Shown one piece after another: positions 35,286 through 51,050 of a stretch of 64,000 nucleotides of DNA. The translations under genes and the position numbers were made by a program. Every line of letters begins with the position of its first letter. The first letter of the stretch is position 1. The notes below the pieces were generated by a model, which made no database searches, had not been told where the DNA came from, and was given only the letters and a program-made list of their open reading frames with translations. Source of the stretch: Hirudinaria manillensis (lineage: Eukaryota; Annelida; Clitellata; Hirudinida; Hirudinidae); assembly GCA_034509925.1 (NCBI GenBank), contig CM067528.1:5170001-5234000 (forward strand). The letters are read 5' to 3'.

Positions 35286-37086
35286 AGCTTTCGTGCAAAT
35301 TTGTTTTCCATGAATCTCGAAACTAAATCTGCTCACATACCCGATTCGCGCCATGGGAGACTCTTGGGGCGTGCTTTTGGGTTTGTGGACAAGTTGCATA
35401 GATACTCTAGTTGTCACTAACTTGTGATAAAGCATGCTTTCAGTGTTCGTGTCTAATTAGACTGTAATTATTGTAGAATTATACTTTCGTTAAATGTCAT
35501 CGCATTAAAATAGCCACACAGGACTTGTTTTGATGTTTTTGTACTTTGTTTTGCGTAGAAAAATAAAAGTTTACTTCTGTTTTTTATTTTAAGCTCAAAA
35601 CCTCAGACTATATTTATGTGACCCTAACAATTAACCCATTCTAACATTACGTAAATGAATTTATCTAATTGGATCCGATAACATTTAAATTGAATTGTAA
35701 GATATCGGAACTAAATGTTGCGGGAGTTGTATATTACGTTGTTAATTTCTATACCATAAAAGGCAAACTAGTAAATTAATTATGATTGTCTACGCTCCGA
35801 ACTACACTTTTTAAAAATTAAGTTGTTAGCAGATGTCGTTAATAATAATTTTCTTTATTTGTCATTACGGATAAATATCATTGTCAAAACTTTTACTGAC
35901 GGATCGATAAATATAACTATATGTGTTTGCCACAAGTATGAGGCAAACTAATTATATATTTAAAAAAATAGTCCAACCATTATAGCAATATTAAAACTTT
36001 GTCGTTTAAAATACTTTGATTCTATCTCTTCTGATTTAACGACAATTTAATATGGCTTTGGCCACTGAAGGCAAAGGTGGGACCATAAATATCTTCTCCT
36101 ACCTCAGTGACTGATTTCTGGTGTTAAAAACAAAAAAAAGGTCAGGTGCTATTATATAAGTTCCTTTTGATCCATTACCCAAATCCCCCGACCTTCAATT
36201 TTTGCTATGCCACAGATACCAACGTAACAAACTAATAATGAACCCAGTGTTATAAGAATGAGCAGTGTAGTACAAGAAGTTTTTAAACTAATCTACGATT
36301 ACATTTGCTATTATACCATACCACGACAATCTACAATTATACTCTGAAAAATTTAAATTGAATTGTGAGAGAGCATAAATATACCTAACTTTAACCGTAA
36401 TTTTGATGTTTGTCGTCTGGTTACAGCTCATCACAACTTATCACAAAATCGTAACATATAGATCTCCCCATAGTCTGATTCAGACTCTTCAATTTTTAGG
36501 GTCTTTTTCAATGATGGTATTTTTTGAAAAAACAACTATGAACATTATTAAGCTTATTGAAACGATAATAACCGAATTAAACAATAAACGTAAGAACAAC
36601 TGAAATTACGAAAGTTCACCTGAAACAATTGAACCTGAAACACCCAATCATTGAAAGCAATGAAACAAAACTATTTTTAATATAAATTAAGTAAGACACG
36701 ACTTTAAGTAGCTTCTCAGAATTCATTCTAATAGCATTAATTATAGCGAGATGTTTCAATATTCATTTAAACTAATATTAGATTATACCCTATGTTCCCC
36801 ATATGTTTAATTAGTCGACAAGGAGTTTATGTAATTTTTCGATTGATGACATTTTTTACAAATTCGTTTCTAAGTTTTAGTGAATTACGTTACTATGAAT
36901 GTTACTTTCTATAAAATAAGTATTTCTTGGGTGTTCTACGACCTTTTTGAAAAGGTGTACCTTTTGTTTAGGCACCGGTCATCGGAAATTGCAGGTTGGG
37001 GTTCACAAATTCATGCAAATTTATTCTTGCAATTCGTCACAATTCGACAATTTATTACAGTGCGGTATTGTATCCTATAAAAAGCC
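35286..37086. other. Spacer after the Ig gene
   Basis: 3' UTR with an AATAAA at about 35561, then AT-rich sequence. ORFs here are short and without motifs. Confidence 0.5.
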
Positions 37087-39783
37087 ATGAAGGCCATGAA
37101 TTATGCCAAGTTTTTAAATCGAATCAGTTGCTCTAGGAAACCGTCAGCTATCAGAGTTTTGAGTAAGATTTATTTTCAAAATTAAATATCATGGAATGTA
37201 ACCGTCGTCGTGTGTTACGAAGCTGCAATCAAAGCACAGAGTGGACCTTCTATGATCTCACTGGCAGGTGGTAGTCCCAATCCACTCTTGTTTCCTTTCA
37301 AAGAAGCTTCATTCAATCTCAGGTGATTTAAATTTTTCAAATATATTATTTGTTTTAAAGTAAAGAAAGGAGAAGTAAAATTAAAATTATTCACAGAAAT
37401 GGGAAAAAGCTTGTCTTAAAAGAAGATGAAATTAACATTGCCTTGCAGTATGATGCTTCCCCAGGGCACGTCTTCATTTATCCAATTTATTTTTGTATTT
37501 TTTGTGACTAATGAGCTCTATTTGGCATTTTTATAGAAATGCAGGTCTTCTCAAAATGTTAAGAAAGTTGCAGAATCACTATCACTGTCCTCCACTATTT
37601 GAAGCTTCAGATGAGTCAAGGTCCACTGATATTTGTGTCACATATGGAGCCACAGATGGTGTTTCCAAGGTATTAGGTAGTAAAAGCAGTAATAATAAAG
37701 TACTGAAGATATTATTTTTTTTACTTGCAAGAGTTTTGAAATGTTGGTAAACCCTGGTGACACAGTTTTGGTGGAAGACCCTGCAAGTCCGGTTACATTG
37801 GCTGCAGTGAGATTTAATTTGGAATTTGTTCTTTAACTATTTAATTGCTTTTTGTGTTAACCTTACGACGTGTCAGGCCAGAAAGTAATTAATTCATGCA
37901 CGATGTTATTTTCAGCTACAACCGTTGGGATGCAAAATTGTTCCCATCGAGACAGATAAGGATGGCATGTTACCGGAATCCTTGTCGACGGCCTGCAAGG
38001 AATTTAGTTCGGAGGGAGTAAAATTTCTCCTCACGACCCCGAACGGGCAGATACCCACCGGTGCCTGCACATCCACCAACAGAAGAAAGGAAATATATCA
38101 GGTATTACAGCTTGTTGTGACAATTTTCATAGTAAGGGTAACGATTATTTGGATTATATTTTCATCTGAACAGATTGCCCATCAGTATGATTTCCTGATC
38201 CTGGAAAATGATCCATACTACATGCTCCAATATGAAGAGGTTGATGATGTTTTGATCAGATCCACCAATTTAACGGTCAAATTAAATTAAAATTGTTCTC
38301 TCGAAGTCCAAGAAACCGAGCTATTTGTCGCTCGACATCGACGGCAGAGTTTTGCGTTTCGATTCCTTCTCCTCGACTTTGTCCCCCGGGTGAGCAAAGA
38401 GAAGGTCTCGTGCATCGATGCCGTCGTCGTTATCGCCGCTGCATACTGACGTTGTTGTTATTGTTGTTATGTATATGTGTGTCGATGTTGTGGTTATTGC
38501 TATTTGATACTTGTGATGTTGGTAATTTTATTCAAATTATTTTATCTTATTTGAATTAATCCTTCTGCAATCGAGGTTGAGAGTTGGATTCGTAACTGGT
38601 CCGAAGGCTCTCGTAAAGAGGATTGTCCTCCATGTCATGGCATCGTCGATGCATGTCTCTACACTCTCTCAAGTAATTACTAACCGTTATTTCGTATTGC
38701 GTTCTATCTTATCTTATCTTCTTAATGATAACAAATTACATTAGCATGTTAAGTAATAATGAATATCTTTAGAATGCTGCCAAGACAGTTGCCTGCAGTT
38801 AATTTATTATTTTAAATTGGGCATAATTAATGATGCTTCTGAAAATAATATTAATTTTGATAACGATAACAAAGTTTACTATTATGCAGATTTTGGTTTA
38901 TGGATATCTGAATGAAGTGGGTTTGGATGGTTATGAAGAACATGTAAAGAGGTTAATAGTTTTATTGTTTATTATTTAAATTATAAATTAATTTAAATAT
39001 TTGTAAATTAAATTAAATATTTAGGTTTCACTGAGCCAGAAAAAACAATTTTTAATAACTTTTTAAAATATTGTCTGTTATTGATTTTAATAGGCCAATC
39101 CTCAATGATTGATCTCTTTCTTCATCTCTAATTTTTCTCTATCTTTCTAGGTATGAATTCATCCAGAGTTTAACATAAACTCTACTAATATATAGTAATT
39201 ACAAAGTATATAATTATTACCTTAGTACCTTAATGTATCTTAAATCAGCACAAAAATAATGTTCATTGTTTTAGTCTTTGTGAAGTTTACAAGTCTCAAA
39301 GAAACAATGTGCTTGAATCAGTTAAAAAGCACCTTAGTGGTTTGTAGTTTGAGTGTTTTGGCAAATTTAAAAAAAATAATTGCTTCATTGATTTATGAAA
39401 TTCTAGGTCTAGTAATGTGGAATGTTCCGAGTGCTGGAACCTCTCTGTGGTTGAAATTAAAAGAAAGCAAGTTTGCGAATGATATAGAGGAGTTTATTCA
39501 AAACAATGTTCGATATTTGTTTTCTTATTAATTTATGAAAGTGACAAAATGATTTCTCCCTCAGGAAGTGTTGTTGGCAGGAAACACATTTGCTTTGAAT
39601 TCAACAGAGTTTCAATGCAATATAATGGTACCCTTCACTAATCATTCAGCTCAAGATATAGATGAGGTCACTTTATGAGGTTACATTATCTTGTGTAATT
39701 TGATTAATTATCTTATATCTTTTCCACAGGAGTTACATAACTTGTCAGAACTACTGAGGAGGCTTCAAAATACAAATGCCTAG
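37087..39783 (+). CDS. Kynurenine/aminoadipate aminotransferase paralogue with its catalytic residues lost
   Basis: Fold-type I PLP enzyme relative (AADAT/KAT2 family). Exons: 37087-37162, 37223-37322, 37397-37465, 37537-37669, 37732-37806, 37916-38101, 38174-38239, 38307-38389, 38576-38672, 38890-38951, a doubtful 17-nt exon 39151-39167, 39407-39507, 39565-39666, 39730-39783; about 406 aa. Starts MKAMNYAKFLNRIS and keeps SMISLAGGSPNP. The catalytic lysine of DSFSK is Ser (TCG, 38373-38375, DSFSSTLSPG), the NPTG Asn is Ile (PNGQIPTG), the PAYSG Tyr is Ser (DPASPVTL), and the substrate-binding YLRASFS Arg is Met (NIMVPF). Intron 3 has a GC donor. The exon matching gene 2 exon 11 cannot be found intact. 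This is a pseudoenzyme or a young pseudogene; the otherwise open frames favour the former. Confidence 0.85.
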
Positions 39784-40837
39784 ATTTTGCAGGCATTCTG
39801 ATTCTTTTGTCAGAACTGTCTAAAATATTTATCACATTTCACATGTTGTATTAACATCATTACAATCAATAGGGAATTAAATGAATTTCTGGGTCATTAG
39901 GAAAACGTGTGAAATGGCTTTGTGGGAATATTCAGAAGGAACTGCACACAAATCAACATATTTAGAAGCTCGGTTCAATTGAACGATTATTTAAAAGCGT
40001 CTTAGTCAGGGTCGTAGTGCGTCGTTTCGGCCTCAGTTCGGTCACGTGGAGTTTCCGACGCCACACCTCCGAACCAATCCATCCGCCTCTGCGGGCACAT
40101 GTCGAATTAAAGCGTCAAAATAGCAGCTTCCGCTCGGGGTTGTAGCCTAATTAATTTCTTTTTAAACTCTAACTTGCTCATGATCGTCGATATTCCAATG
40201 GTGGGATCCTTTGCTTCGAGTAATTTAGGCATTAAGTGGTTATTAAACGTTCCATAAAACAAAAGTGTAATAAGCAATGGGTGTTCTGGTTGTGGTCGCT
40301 CAGTATCTGCGCCAAAGTCGGCTGCTGAGCAAGCGCTCTACAGACGACCGAGGTGGCCTTAGATCACAATTCTCGTCCCATCAAGGTGCACGATGCTCTA
40401 CAGAATCTTCATGTGGTTTTCCACATCTTTTAAATTGTTGTGGAATTCATCCATCTGCTCTTGGTCAACAATCCCATTATTTCTGTATAAGTGTTTTTGA
40501 ATTTTCTAATTAAATTACTAAATCCGTTCTTCTCAGAACCTATTCTCTGCACCATTTGGTACATGGATTTTTTTCTTCTTTCTCAATGAAGATTTCCAAT
40601 TTGTAGAGAAAAATTTATGAAAAGCTTTCAATTTATTTGTTTTTCTTTCTTTACTTTTATAAATGTAATATTTATTTTTGAGCGGATTACCTATGTAATT
40701 TTTAATATTCAACCAATTTTTAATCTGCACAGGTACACGCATATGCTTGTACCCTTCAAGATTTTTTTTATTATTGTTGATTGTGTTGATTTATTATTGT
40801 GTTGTTAGCAGTTTAGTAACTTTCATTCTGGTTGGAA
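39784..40837. other. Spacer between the tandem aminotransferase genes
   Basis: About 1.05 kb, no supported gene. It should hold the 3' end of copy 1 and the promoter of copy 2. Confidence 0.5.
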
Positions 40838-44496
<3,659 letters not shown>

Positions 44497-46079
44497 GATC
44501 GACCTTGTTGAGAATCATCAACGCAATGTTTTTCATGTTGCCTTATTGAAGTTCTCCTTATATAATAGGAAATAAAGTTTACTTTCTTTGAAACTGCTAC
44601 AACAGAACAAAGTCTTTATTTGAAACTGTTGTAGTTGAACAATATTACACAGTATTTTACATAATGCATAATATAACATTACTTGAAAACATGTACAGAT
44701 ATGGCTTGTGCTTTGAATGAAAATGTATGTGCAGTTACATTATGCATCATCATTTTTATTTACATGTAAACATTTATTTATGCGATCCTCCATTAAGTTA
44801 TTATTAAACTATAACTTATTATAATGTATGCATAAGATGATAAGATAGCAGGTCAAAAGGTATATGAAATTGAATACAACACCAGTATTGAATTGAGTGC
44901 ACTGTGATAAAGTTTAGAATTATTTTACATTATATTTTAAATTTATAACAAGTGATTTATGAACGTGTGCTAACATTTTATTTCCATGGCCATGCGATGA
45001 TCTTTAGAATAAATGGTTTACATGACCTCGCTTACTCTTTGGGACTCACAGCTTACTTTTTGGGAATACACGCATTACAACGGAAACTAAAATTTATTCA
45101 CCATTAACGTTTAAAAGACCACAATTTCCATTATGAATCTTTAAAAAAAATTTATTTTTTGAAATTGCAAACTTTGCAATGGCTTCATCATCATCATCAT
45201 CATCATAAAAAGAGTAATATTTAGAGTATAACAGGGGTCGATCATCTCTAACACGAGCATTTTGCCTGCATTTAAATACAATGCATTCTCTGAGTGACTA
45301 GCTGTCAAAGAATGAACTTTAACCTTTTGTCCTTTACTAAACACCATAGGAGAAATGAAACCAGCTGGCTTAACATTTTCAATCATTATTACACACCAAA
45401 TTGGGAATAAAACTCAAAACAGATAAGAGATAAAAATCAAAAATTGATTAAAATATCAACAAAACTTTCAAGTAACCACAAACAAAAAAATGAAACTAAT
45501 ACAGATGTAAACAATCCCAAGACTGGGCGTTGGCAATGTACCGTGAGGTTTTTACCTTCAGTGCGACTACCAATAGGATAGCACTTAACAAACCATTTGT
45601 TTTGATGTTTCACAGTTGTTGTTGTTGTCGGTGATGATTCATTAACACATAATAATCCGTGGCGTCATCAAAAAAATATTCATGATTGATTACAAATACT
45701 GAAACAGTCACTAGAGCGTGTTTTTAAAACAAACACAAGGTGGAAAATATAGGGCATGTCATTAAAAGAACCTCCAAAGATCCAAAAGTTCGAACCCTCA
45801 GCGTCCGACCTGCGCCACGGGGTCCGCGGTCGTTGATCCCTCGTGGATCCTGCACACGTAATTCTGCCGGATAAGAAACTTCGAGTTACTTTGAGCTAAA
45901 AAAACCAACCAAATATAGCTTTCCAAATAAAATCATCACATATTTTTGTTTAACAAAATGCTGCTAAAATGATGTACGATCTTGTTTACAAACCATTGAC
46001 ATAAACATCCGAAAATCAATTCGCTTTCCAAGAAGCCTTATGAGACTGGTGCGAGTATAAATTTCAAAACAATGAATCA
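44497..46079. other. Spacer, one unrecognised ORF
   Basis: 3' UTR of the aminotransferase (AATAAA near 44570), then AT-rich DNA. A minus-strand ORF at 45386-45141 (KPAGFISPMVFSKGQKVKVH) has ordinary composition up to a coding-like ATG repeat (Met run), but no motif. I do not call it a gene. Confidence 0.4.
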
Positions 46080-47907
46080 TTATAACTCGAAAACCTTGGA
46101 GAGAACGTCCCCGTTGAACCTCCGGACTTGGTACAGATGGCGGTAGCTTTTGGGCCTGTTCGTTTGACTGGAGATGGACGAAAGGAACGAGGTTTCTTTC
46201 GTCTTGGAGTGCTGATGCGAATGAACGGGCTGTTGATGGGCAGACTTTGCAGACGATCGCCTCATGCCTATGCCTGAAGAAGATTTTGCGATCATCATAT
46301 GCTTGGTTATAATTCGCTAACTGAACGTAGATTTAAGAAGGATTTGGAATTTAAAAATTAGTTGAAATATTACACTTGAACGAATTCAAAACTTAGGCGG
46401 AGTCCTCGTCGAGATAAATTGGGCATGCTTTAGTAAAAATTTGATATAAATTCACACAATTTTAAGACAAAGGTCAACTGGCAACCTTCATTATATAATG
46501 ACTAGAAAGATAAAAAAAAGGCTTCGGTCATTATGTCCATTGTCACCAATTAATATCTGTAATTACTAAAATAAAACCATGCACTTTCTGAGAATACGTT
46601 GAATAATTAAAAAGAAAATTGGAATAAATTAATGCAAGTTTACAAGTAAACAATTTGAATCCCATTTTGGGTCCCAATCATCTTGTTACATAAATGTTCA
46701 AATAACAAAAAATAACAATGAAACAGTTGAAAAATATCTGCTATATAATTCTAGTGATGCCAGTGATGTAATTTTTAACCCTCACTTAAGAGAATGATCG
46801 TGCCTTGCAATATCTGCTCGTGTTCTAATGCAAACTGTTTGTCTCTAAATTGATTCAATAATTACCAAGGCAGCTGTGCATTGAAAGAAAAATCTGACCA
46901 CGATATTTTCAGCATGCAATTATTTATAATCTCAACTTCAATCTCAAGCAGGTCTTATGATCCTTCAAATGACACACGACCGGCACGACCTATAAGGTCG
47001 TTAATGACAAGAGTTAGCAAACACTCACGTCCTTCTCTGTGATCGCATTTCCTGCCCGTCAACTGGCATTGAGCAACGCATCCGAGCACGGACGCAAGAG
47101 GCCACAGAGCTAAAACGAGCCACATAAACCAGCACATGCTCGGCGACTTGACGGCTTTTAGGCGATCTAGAGAATAAAACAATACTTGGAAGTGCCCGAC
47201 AAAATAATCTACTCCGACCGATAGCATCGCGGATCCGAGGACGGACGTGGAAAGGAACGTCACGGCCCTTTGGAAACGCAGGCAGAGGAGGGCGCAAGTC
47301 AATCCCGTGCCCAGGACTGCCCCTATTGGAACCCATTTTGTCTGCGGATGCACAAACCACTCCGTTACTATCAAGCCAACCACTGCTAGCAACAACCCGA
47401 GATGGAATCCCGTCATGAAGAGTCCCACGTATTGGACCAGCATCGTTATCAGTCCGCACAATATCCCAGACCCGACGGCAACTCCTATTTTTCCCTCCAA
47501 TGGCAAAAAGTTTTCCTCCAAACAGATCAGATATGTTACCAGGGAACCAAAAAGAAATCCTGTTGCAAACATGGTTGACTTGAAATATCTATAACCTAAA
47601 ATTTGCAAGTACAAATTAATAATGCAAAGGCTCACATTCAAAGTGAAGCTCACTTACCACAGAAGCAATATAAAATTCCAAAAACAATGCAAAGACTGCT
47701 GATGACAGATGAAATAATGGTGTAGTCAAGATCTATTTTGTCACATTTTATGCCCCTGTTCTTGGGAGTTGTCAGGGCAGGAATCCTGTACTTGGGAGTG
47801 CTACTGAACACAACAAACAGATCGTGGTCTGGTCTGAAGACAGATCTTCCATCATGAGGAGAGTCTTCGTCATCTGGGGAAATATTTTCCAGTTCCCAAG
47901 TCTCCAT
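46080..47907 (-). CDS. TMEM198: TMEM198-family multi-pass membrane protein
   Basis: In vertebrates TMEM198 promotes Wnt/LRP6 signalling at the membrane. Three exons: 47907-47658, 47595-47029, 46273-46080, total 336 aa. Exon 1 encodes METWELEN and an acidic N-terminus, then the first helix (TIISSVISSLCIVFGILYCF). Exon 2 carries the family core: GYRYFKSTMFATGFLFGSLV, then GILCGLITMLVQYVGLFM, HLGLLLAVVGLIV, WVPIGAVLGTGLTCALLCL and further helices, in all about seven, ending CWFMWLVLALWPL. Exon 3 is a basic cytoplasmic tail with the conserved end motif RRFNGDVLS, seen in vertebrate TMEM198 as KRFNGDVLS. Junctions are phase 1 and GT-AG. Length is close to the human protein (about 360 aa). Confidence 0.93.
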
Positions 47908-48865
47908 CTAGGCCATTCAAAGTTCAAATTCTGTTGAGCCCATTAAATTGGTACCATACAAGGAACTTACCTGATAAATAAGGCGAAGTAGAATGTTCTA
48001 TCGGATTGCAATAATTTATCTCATTTATGATAATTGAGATTTTTTAAAATTAAAAGCTCAACGTCATTACTGTTATGCAGTAAGGCTATTCATTCGAGCG
48101 AAACAAGCAGACGAAAGCAACATTACAGATCTCTTTTAATTCCTAAACATTAATATCGACTAATGAGCCTCAATCTGCAAAAAATTATCGGCTACCACAA
48201 AAACAAATCCCAACAAAAGAAAACAATTGAACCCTGTTGTCATATTCGATAATGAGCCCCGAGCTACGCGAGATGCAAAACAAATTTGCATAAATGAGCC
48301 AGGGCACTTAAAACTTCATCCTTTTTTTAATTTCAGAATCTTTTCGCGAATTCAAAATAATTTTGCTTAAAATAATAAAATTGATAGACAAATTATTTAA
48401 AAGTTGTTGAAAGATTAGTCAATTTCACTTTCCATTTGCGACCTAAGAACATTGACTGATTGGTATGTTTAAAACTATTTAAAATTACTTATCAGACTTT
48501 TCCTCTTCACTTTTCCAAGTTACTGTTTTAATATAAACATTTGAAGTTCTTGTCAACATTACTATTAATCGATTTTGTTAACCGATTTCACTGAAATTGT
48601 ACCTCCTCATTGGCTCACAAATCAAATGTAATTATAATAAATAAGTTCATTTATAAAGCACCATTAGAGTTACCATCATGGATTCTCAACTATCAAGCAA
48701 CCTTATATAAAGGATTTAATTTTTGCGTTATCTTCATTTTGTCTTCGTTCCACAAATTCGTTCCACTAACAACAACAACTTTTCAATCAAATTGGACACG
48801 CCGATGATTTCCTGCAAACATGCAATTATAATTAATTATTATAATTATATATATATATAATTATA
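47908..48865. other. Spacer upstream of TMEM198
   Basis: Probably includes its promoter and 5' UTR. AT-rich; no supported gene. Confidence 0.45.
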
Positions 48866-49250
<385 letters not shown>

Positions 49251-49769
49251 AACACCATTAACCATATTAAACCAAAGCAAACAAAATATATGACGAAACT
49301 GTGAAACCAAATTCCATGGAATAAATAAATCTCGTTTGGAACAAAGCATAGAAAGTGATTGTTCAACACCGCAAGGATATTTTTGAGGAACATTTTGGAA
49401 AAGTCTTTGTTGAAGATGAAATCGTTTATTTTTTATTATCTCTTTATTGAATACAATCGATTAATTTCGCTTATAACTGTCTAACAACAACAACAACAAT
49501 AATAATAATATTTAGAGTTGGTCTAAAGTGTCTAGGTGGACTTCAAAGACCACTGAGGGGAGCGTTGTTTCCCAGATATAGTTATAATTAACAAATGAAA
49601 AGAAGCGCACTATAAAGTAATGCTCATTGTTGGAACTATCTCTTCGGTTCATTTCATATTCAAAACCTATAATTATCTCTATAGTACAATCTATAATTAA
49701 ATCTCAAAATCTCCTTTAAATGCAGATATTTTTTTATATTTACAGAAGTGTCTCGACGGGTCCGCATCG

Positions 49770-50130
49770 CTATATCAAGGTCTTCTTCAATCTTGTGTGT
49801 GTGGTAGAGACTTGGGCCTCATATAGAAGATCCTTGACTTCTTGTGTGATGTGGAAGGTCAAATGCTGCACTACGTGGTCATACCGTTGCGTCTTTGATC
49901 CGATTCGTCGTAAATAATTACTCAATGTGAGCAACCCAGAGGCGCGGGTCGGCAGAGAAAAACGGTGGCAAAGAAATGGTAATGTTGCCAACTTGAGCCG
50001 ATGTTTGTGTTTTTTCTTCTTCGAAGCGGAGCGAGTCGTCCATGTTGATCAAGTCAGTGTCACTAATTTGTAGCGGTAACACGGAAAACAGGATGAATGC
50101 GGGATTCCCAATCGGTTGTTCCCTCTTGTT
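49770..50130 (-). pseudogene. Gypsy-type gag remnant with a frameshift
   Basis: Minus-strand pieces of a Gypsy gag capsid N-terminal region. One frame gives ITISLPPFFSADPRLWVAHI and then a stop; the next frame continues IGSKTQRYDHVVQHLTFHIT and EVKDLLYEA to KKTLI. The order LPPF..DP..W...E, then the helix with YDHVV, then EV.DLL is that of arthropod and mollusc Gypsy gags. The switch of frame lies at about 49920-49940. No protease, RT or LTR was found nearby. Confidence 0.7.
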
Positions 50131-50593
50131 TTCGCTCAAAATATCGGAGCAGGCATAGCTCCACCCATTTGCATAAGCTTCTCCTTTCAAAGGAGACAAT
50201 GATGATGACGAATTGATTGATATAGATGACGAGAACGACCTGGATCTCACCAATCACTAAGAGATTTTCCACGGCGAGGATATAATTTGCAAATTAAGAT
50301 CCATAAATTTGAACGCAATTTCAAAACCCTTTCCGCCATAGGAACAATTTTTTTTGCACAGCCAGAGACAAAGCTCAGATGTAAATTGCAGCTTTAGTAA
50401 ATATTTTCACCAATTTTATTATTCCTGATATTGTCCTTGGCTTCTCAGACATGTGTTTCTGCTTTGAGGTGTTGGCAACTAGAATACCTTGCTGAGCTAA
50501 GCTGTATGTCATATTTGTCTTTAAGTCTCTGACAAACATGCACAACTGAGTAACTAGTTCATCTAATGATTTCTTTTCATCACTTAGCATTAG

Positions 50594-51050
50594 TCAACTT
50601 GACTTGAAGATTTGGAAACTGCTTGGCAGGATATGCATCACTTTGCATGCGAGCAACATCTCTGGTAGTTTCCTTTCTCCTGATTCTTGAAGACCGCTAT
50701 TTAGCTCGCTCCACAGTGTTTTTAATTTAGCTACTTGGCCTGAAACGTCCACATTTGTTACCCAGTCAAAACTGAAAAAATCACTGCAAATCTGAAAAAG
50801 CTGGTGTTTGGCTGATGCCTCAAAAACTCTTCTTAGCTCCTCCCAGACTTCTCTGGTAGTCACCCTATCCATTACTTTCTGATAGATGCTTTCTGAGCAT
50901 TTACTATAACTGTTAGCTTTTCTGAACTTATCTGAAATTTCTTTGTGAGCCTTACTTTGTTCTGCTGTTGGATTTTCTGGTAGTTCTGGTCTTAGTAGCT
51001 TGCCATCAATAAAGTCAAGTGCACCTTCGTGATAGTCGATAGTCGCGGAT
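50594..51050 (-). pseudogene. Copia-type gag (UBN2-like) remnant
   Basis: A minus-strand frame open for about 150 codons: ALDFIDGKLLRPELPENPTA, then AHKEISDKFRKANSYSKCSE, MDRVTTREVWEELRRVFEAS, and VAKLKTLWSELNSGLQ to PSSFQIF. The pattern of a W..L...F block and L..L..EL..G followed by LP..F is typical of Copia gag. It ends at a TGA near 50596; the later part and all of pol are missing. No LTRs recognised. Confidence 0.7.
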
